From positions 11,250,706 to 11,314,705 of the forward strand of contig CM028905.1 in assembly GCA_016801885.1 (NCBI GenBank): a stretch of DNA of 64,000 bases. Direction: 5' to 3'. Made by a program: the position numbers and the translations under genes. The notes below the pieces were generated by a model that saw nothing but the letters and a program-made list of their open reading frames with translations, ran no database searches and had not been told where the DNA came from. Shown one piece after another: positions 61,829-64,000 of the stretch; position 1 is the first letter of the stretch, and every line of letters begins with the position of its first letter. This stretch comes from Toxotes chatareus (Eukaryota > Chordata > Actinopteri > Toxotidae).

Positions 61829-62006
61829 GCTGGCATGATCAGGACGGAGCAAGAGGAGTTTTTTATCGAGCCAGTGGAGAGGGGCCACGGAGTGATAGAA
61901 GAGGAGGAGGAGGAGGGAGGAGGAGGAAGGACGCACATCGTCTATCGCTCTTCAGCCGTGAGGAAAGCGCCCGTCAGCAGCGCGGCGGCAGATTACCACT
62001 CCAGAG
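61829..62006 (+). CDS. adamts2: ADAMTS2/3/14-type procollagen N-proteinase, coding exon 3 (prodomain, residues 172-230)
   Basis: After a TCTCTTTCAG acceptor the frame continues in phase 0 as AGMIRTEQEEFFIEPVERG (172-190), directly extending SNCDGL of exon 2; SNCDGL-AG(L/M)I-x(5)EFFIEP-x-E-G is diagnostic of ADAMTS2, ADAMTS3 and ADAMTS14. GRTHIVYR (204-211) matches their (R)xH(V/I)VY block. Residues 195-204 are EEEEEEGGGG, an acidic and glycine run not in human paralogues as I remember them. The exon ends after 59 codons plus one base at a GTCAGT donor (phase 1). The catalytic domain with its HExxHxxGxxH motif must follow in exons beyond this window. The reading frame runs on into the intron to 62437, which is read-through and not coding. 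Confidence 0.92.
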
Positions 62007-63807
62007 GTCAGTCTGTGGCTCAAACTGTGCTGTCCATCCACCTTTGTGCACCCTTCACAGGATGCTTCTCATGCGCACTTCAGCTCCTTATTTTCCATTC
62101 AAACTTAAACTGCAAGGTGGAAGTCATCCACCCTAAATTAAAAACCCACATAAGTATGAATATTTTTCTTCAGGTCTTTAACTTTAGCGTTAATGTTTTC
62201 TGCAGAAAATCCTACAACACTGCACAGGCTAGGCTCATTCTTCCTCAAATAAACTATACACAAATATTAAACCATTCTTCCTTCATACACACCTGGTTCT
62301 ATAATCATATCAAACTATTGTATGGAAAGACAGTGAGTCACGGTGTGAGCATACCCTGCTGTCAAAAAGATTACACCTACACACATTCAAACGCATCCTT
62401 CTGTCACTGCACTAATTTTCCAGTGAGAAAGGAGTGACATATGGAGACACACGTGTTTGATTGGTAAGGTAACACCCTCTGTATCTTTTATAGAATTATA
62501 CGCTGCCTTGGCTGCTTTAACAATTAACAGCTAGCGCTCACGTCTGCCTCTATTTTCCACCCTACGGATGAAATAAATGAGCTGAAACAACAAGATGGGA
62601 CGTTATTTTAGAGGAAGGATAATACTTTGAGTTTGACAAAGCATGTCGACTCTGGGAGAGGGAAGGAAGACAAATATGTATTCAGATAGGCCTTAATGCT
62701 CAAGGTCCTAACATTATCACAAGTAAAAATTATATTTTCACTGTAAAAATTCATCTCTTCATCTGTTTTATTTTGTATTATGACCAAAACGTATTTTACA
62801 ATTAAATTAGAAAAATAAAATCTGGTGAAATATCAGATGACTGAAATAAAAGAGTGCTCATACAAGACGAGTTGCACTTTAATCAAATGAATCAAAGGAA
62901 TTTATCCCTGTGTTTTTTTACATTACCTTTTAGCTGAACAAAAAACTAAAGAACGTTTTGATCAATTTGGAAGATGGGAATATGCATGTATTTATTATTT
63001 TAAAATAACCCCAAGGAACAAGAAGCACAAAAACTGACTCTTTAATTGTACATTTTTCAGTCTTGTGTTTGACCTTCAAACGCATTCTACATCAGTAACT
63101 CCCTACAGTAAGATATACGTATAAAAAAACACACAGTAACACGTTTCAATCTTTTATTTATCTAAAGCCAACATTTAATGTACACGAACAACAAGGATGT
63201 AGACGGGCAATGTCATAATATGGACAAAATGGTTGATCTCACACTTATCTTTTTAAATAGATAACAGTTGCAAATACTGTGCCACTTCAAGTAGTTTCAA
63301 TATGAAATGTAAACAAGTAAATACATATTGAAATTGTTGCAGCTAGCACAGAAATTTGCATTCATTTGGAGAGTAGTACTTCGCCATTGCCCACATCTTG
63401 AATATATATTGTATACTATCTAAAAGGTGCACATCTTATTGTTGCATAGAAAAAAAGAAAAACTCACTGAAAATATGATTTTCAGTATTGTCAGCTGTAC
63501 TGTCAAGAACTTGGCATGCTGAGAAAAAAATTACTGTAGTGCATGCCTCAGGCTTGTGTCAGTAGAAGTGGCTGTCCAATCACTGTGACTGATCTGATGC
63601 CTAAGAGTCAATCAATTGTGACCCGGGCCAGTGCAAGAGTCTGCATCTCAACTAATCACCAAAGCAAAAATATTCTCAAAGAACCGAGTCTACCGTGTTG
63701 CACAGGCGTGAGTCGAAGTGCTTTATAACGAGTGTATCGCAATAGATGAGATCTGTGTCTTCCTATTCTGAGCAGTTGACTCAAGAACGTCTAATAATAT
63801 ACAGAGG

Positions 63808-63844
63808 GAGAGAGAGAGAGAGCGAGAGAGAGAGAGAGAGAGAG
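63808..63844. repeat. (GA)n microsatellite, one interruption
   Basis: GA run interrupted once by GCGA. Confidence 0.93.
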
Positions 63845-63957
63845 TTTCCATAGGAACACCCAGTGAGGACAGACTGCATTGGAGTAACACAGATCTGCTC
63901 CCACTGTTACTGATACCTGGCAGTACATCCACGTATATACACACACATGTAAGCACA

Positions 63958-63980
63958 AACACACACACACACACACACAC
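63958..63980. repeat. (CA)n microsatellite, short
   Basis: CA run of about 23 bp next to the window end. Confidence 0.9.
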
Positions 63981-64000
63981 CGACAAAAAAATAAATAAAT

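Larger units (their letters stand above)
62007..64000 (+). other. Start of intron 3 (open at window end)
   Basis: It begins GTCAGT. Nothing resembling the next prodomain exon (with the furin site before the protease domain) was found. AT-rich sequence leads to a GA array and a CA array near the window end. Confidence 0.7.

Noticed and set aside
62007..62437. Continuation of the exon 3 frame to a 200-residue ORF
   Set aside because: A clean GTCAGT donor ends the exon at 62006, the residues after it lose family similarity, and the phase-1 ending is compatible with a following exon.

Overview
The window looks like nuclear DNA from a teleost fish, most likely a percomorph. It has long intron-like AT-rich sequence, very dense CA/GT microsatellites, fish-type LINE 3' tails ending in TTATCTTATC repeats, and several copies of a fish-type dispersed repeat containing the phrase AAAATGCCAAA. 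Only one protein-coding gene can be supported. There are no bacterial operons, CRISPR arrays or rRNA genes.

The gene lies on the + strand and is the 5' end of a procollagen N-proteinase of the ADAMTS2/3/14 group, best guess adamts2. Three coding exons join without a frame break. Exon 1 (15724-15811, signal peptide) ends in phase 1. Exon 2 (17531-17955, first part of the prodomain) ends in phase 0. Exon 3 (61829-62006, more prodomain) ends in phase 1. Together they give the first 230 residues. The metalloprotease, disintegrin, thrombospondin and PLAC parts lie beyond the right edge. Intron 1 is 1,719 bp, intron 2 is 43,873 bp, and intron 3 is open at the window end.

Layout: 1-14934 is upstream non-coding DNA with microsatellites, a perfect 15-bp inverted repeat carrying a POU octamer, and repeat copies. 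14935-15723 is the CpG-rich promoter and 5' leader with GT and GA tracts and a short upstream ORF. 15724-17955 holds exons 1 and 2. 17956-61828 is the giant intron 2. It carries a non-autonomous DNA transposon (26501-27043), a LINE 3' tail (32500-32765), a frameshifted CACTA/EnSpm (Tnp2-type) transposase remnant (33060-33500, minus), copies of the fish dispersed repeat, a LINE reverse-transcriptase C-terminal remnant (44940-45190, minus), a good CTCF-like motif (48898-48911) and several X-box/RFX-like palindromes. 62007-64000 is the start of intron 3.

I found no new multi-gene system. The observations most worth following up are the decayed CACTA transposase, the octamer palindrome, the CTCF-like site and the GA-rich codon run in exon 3.
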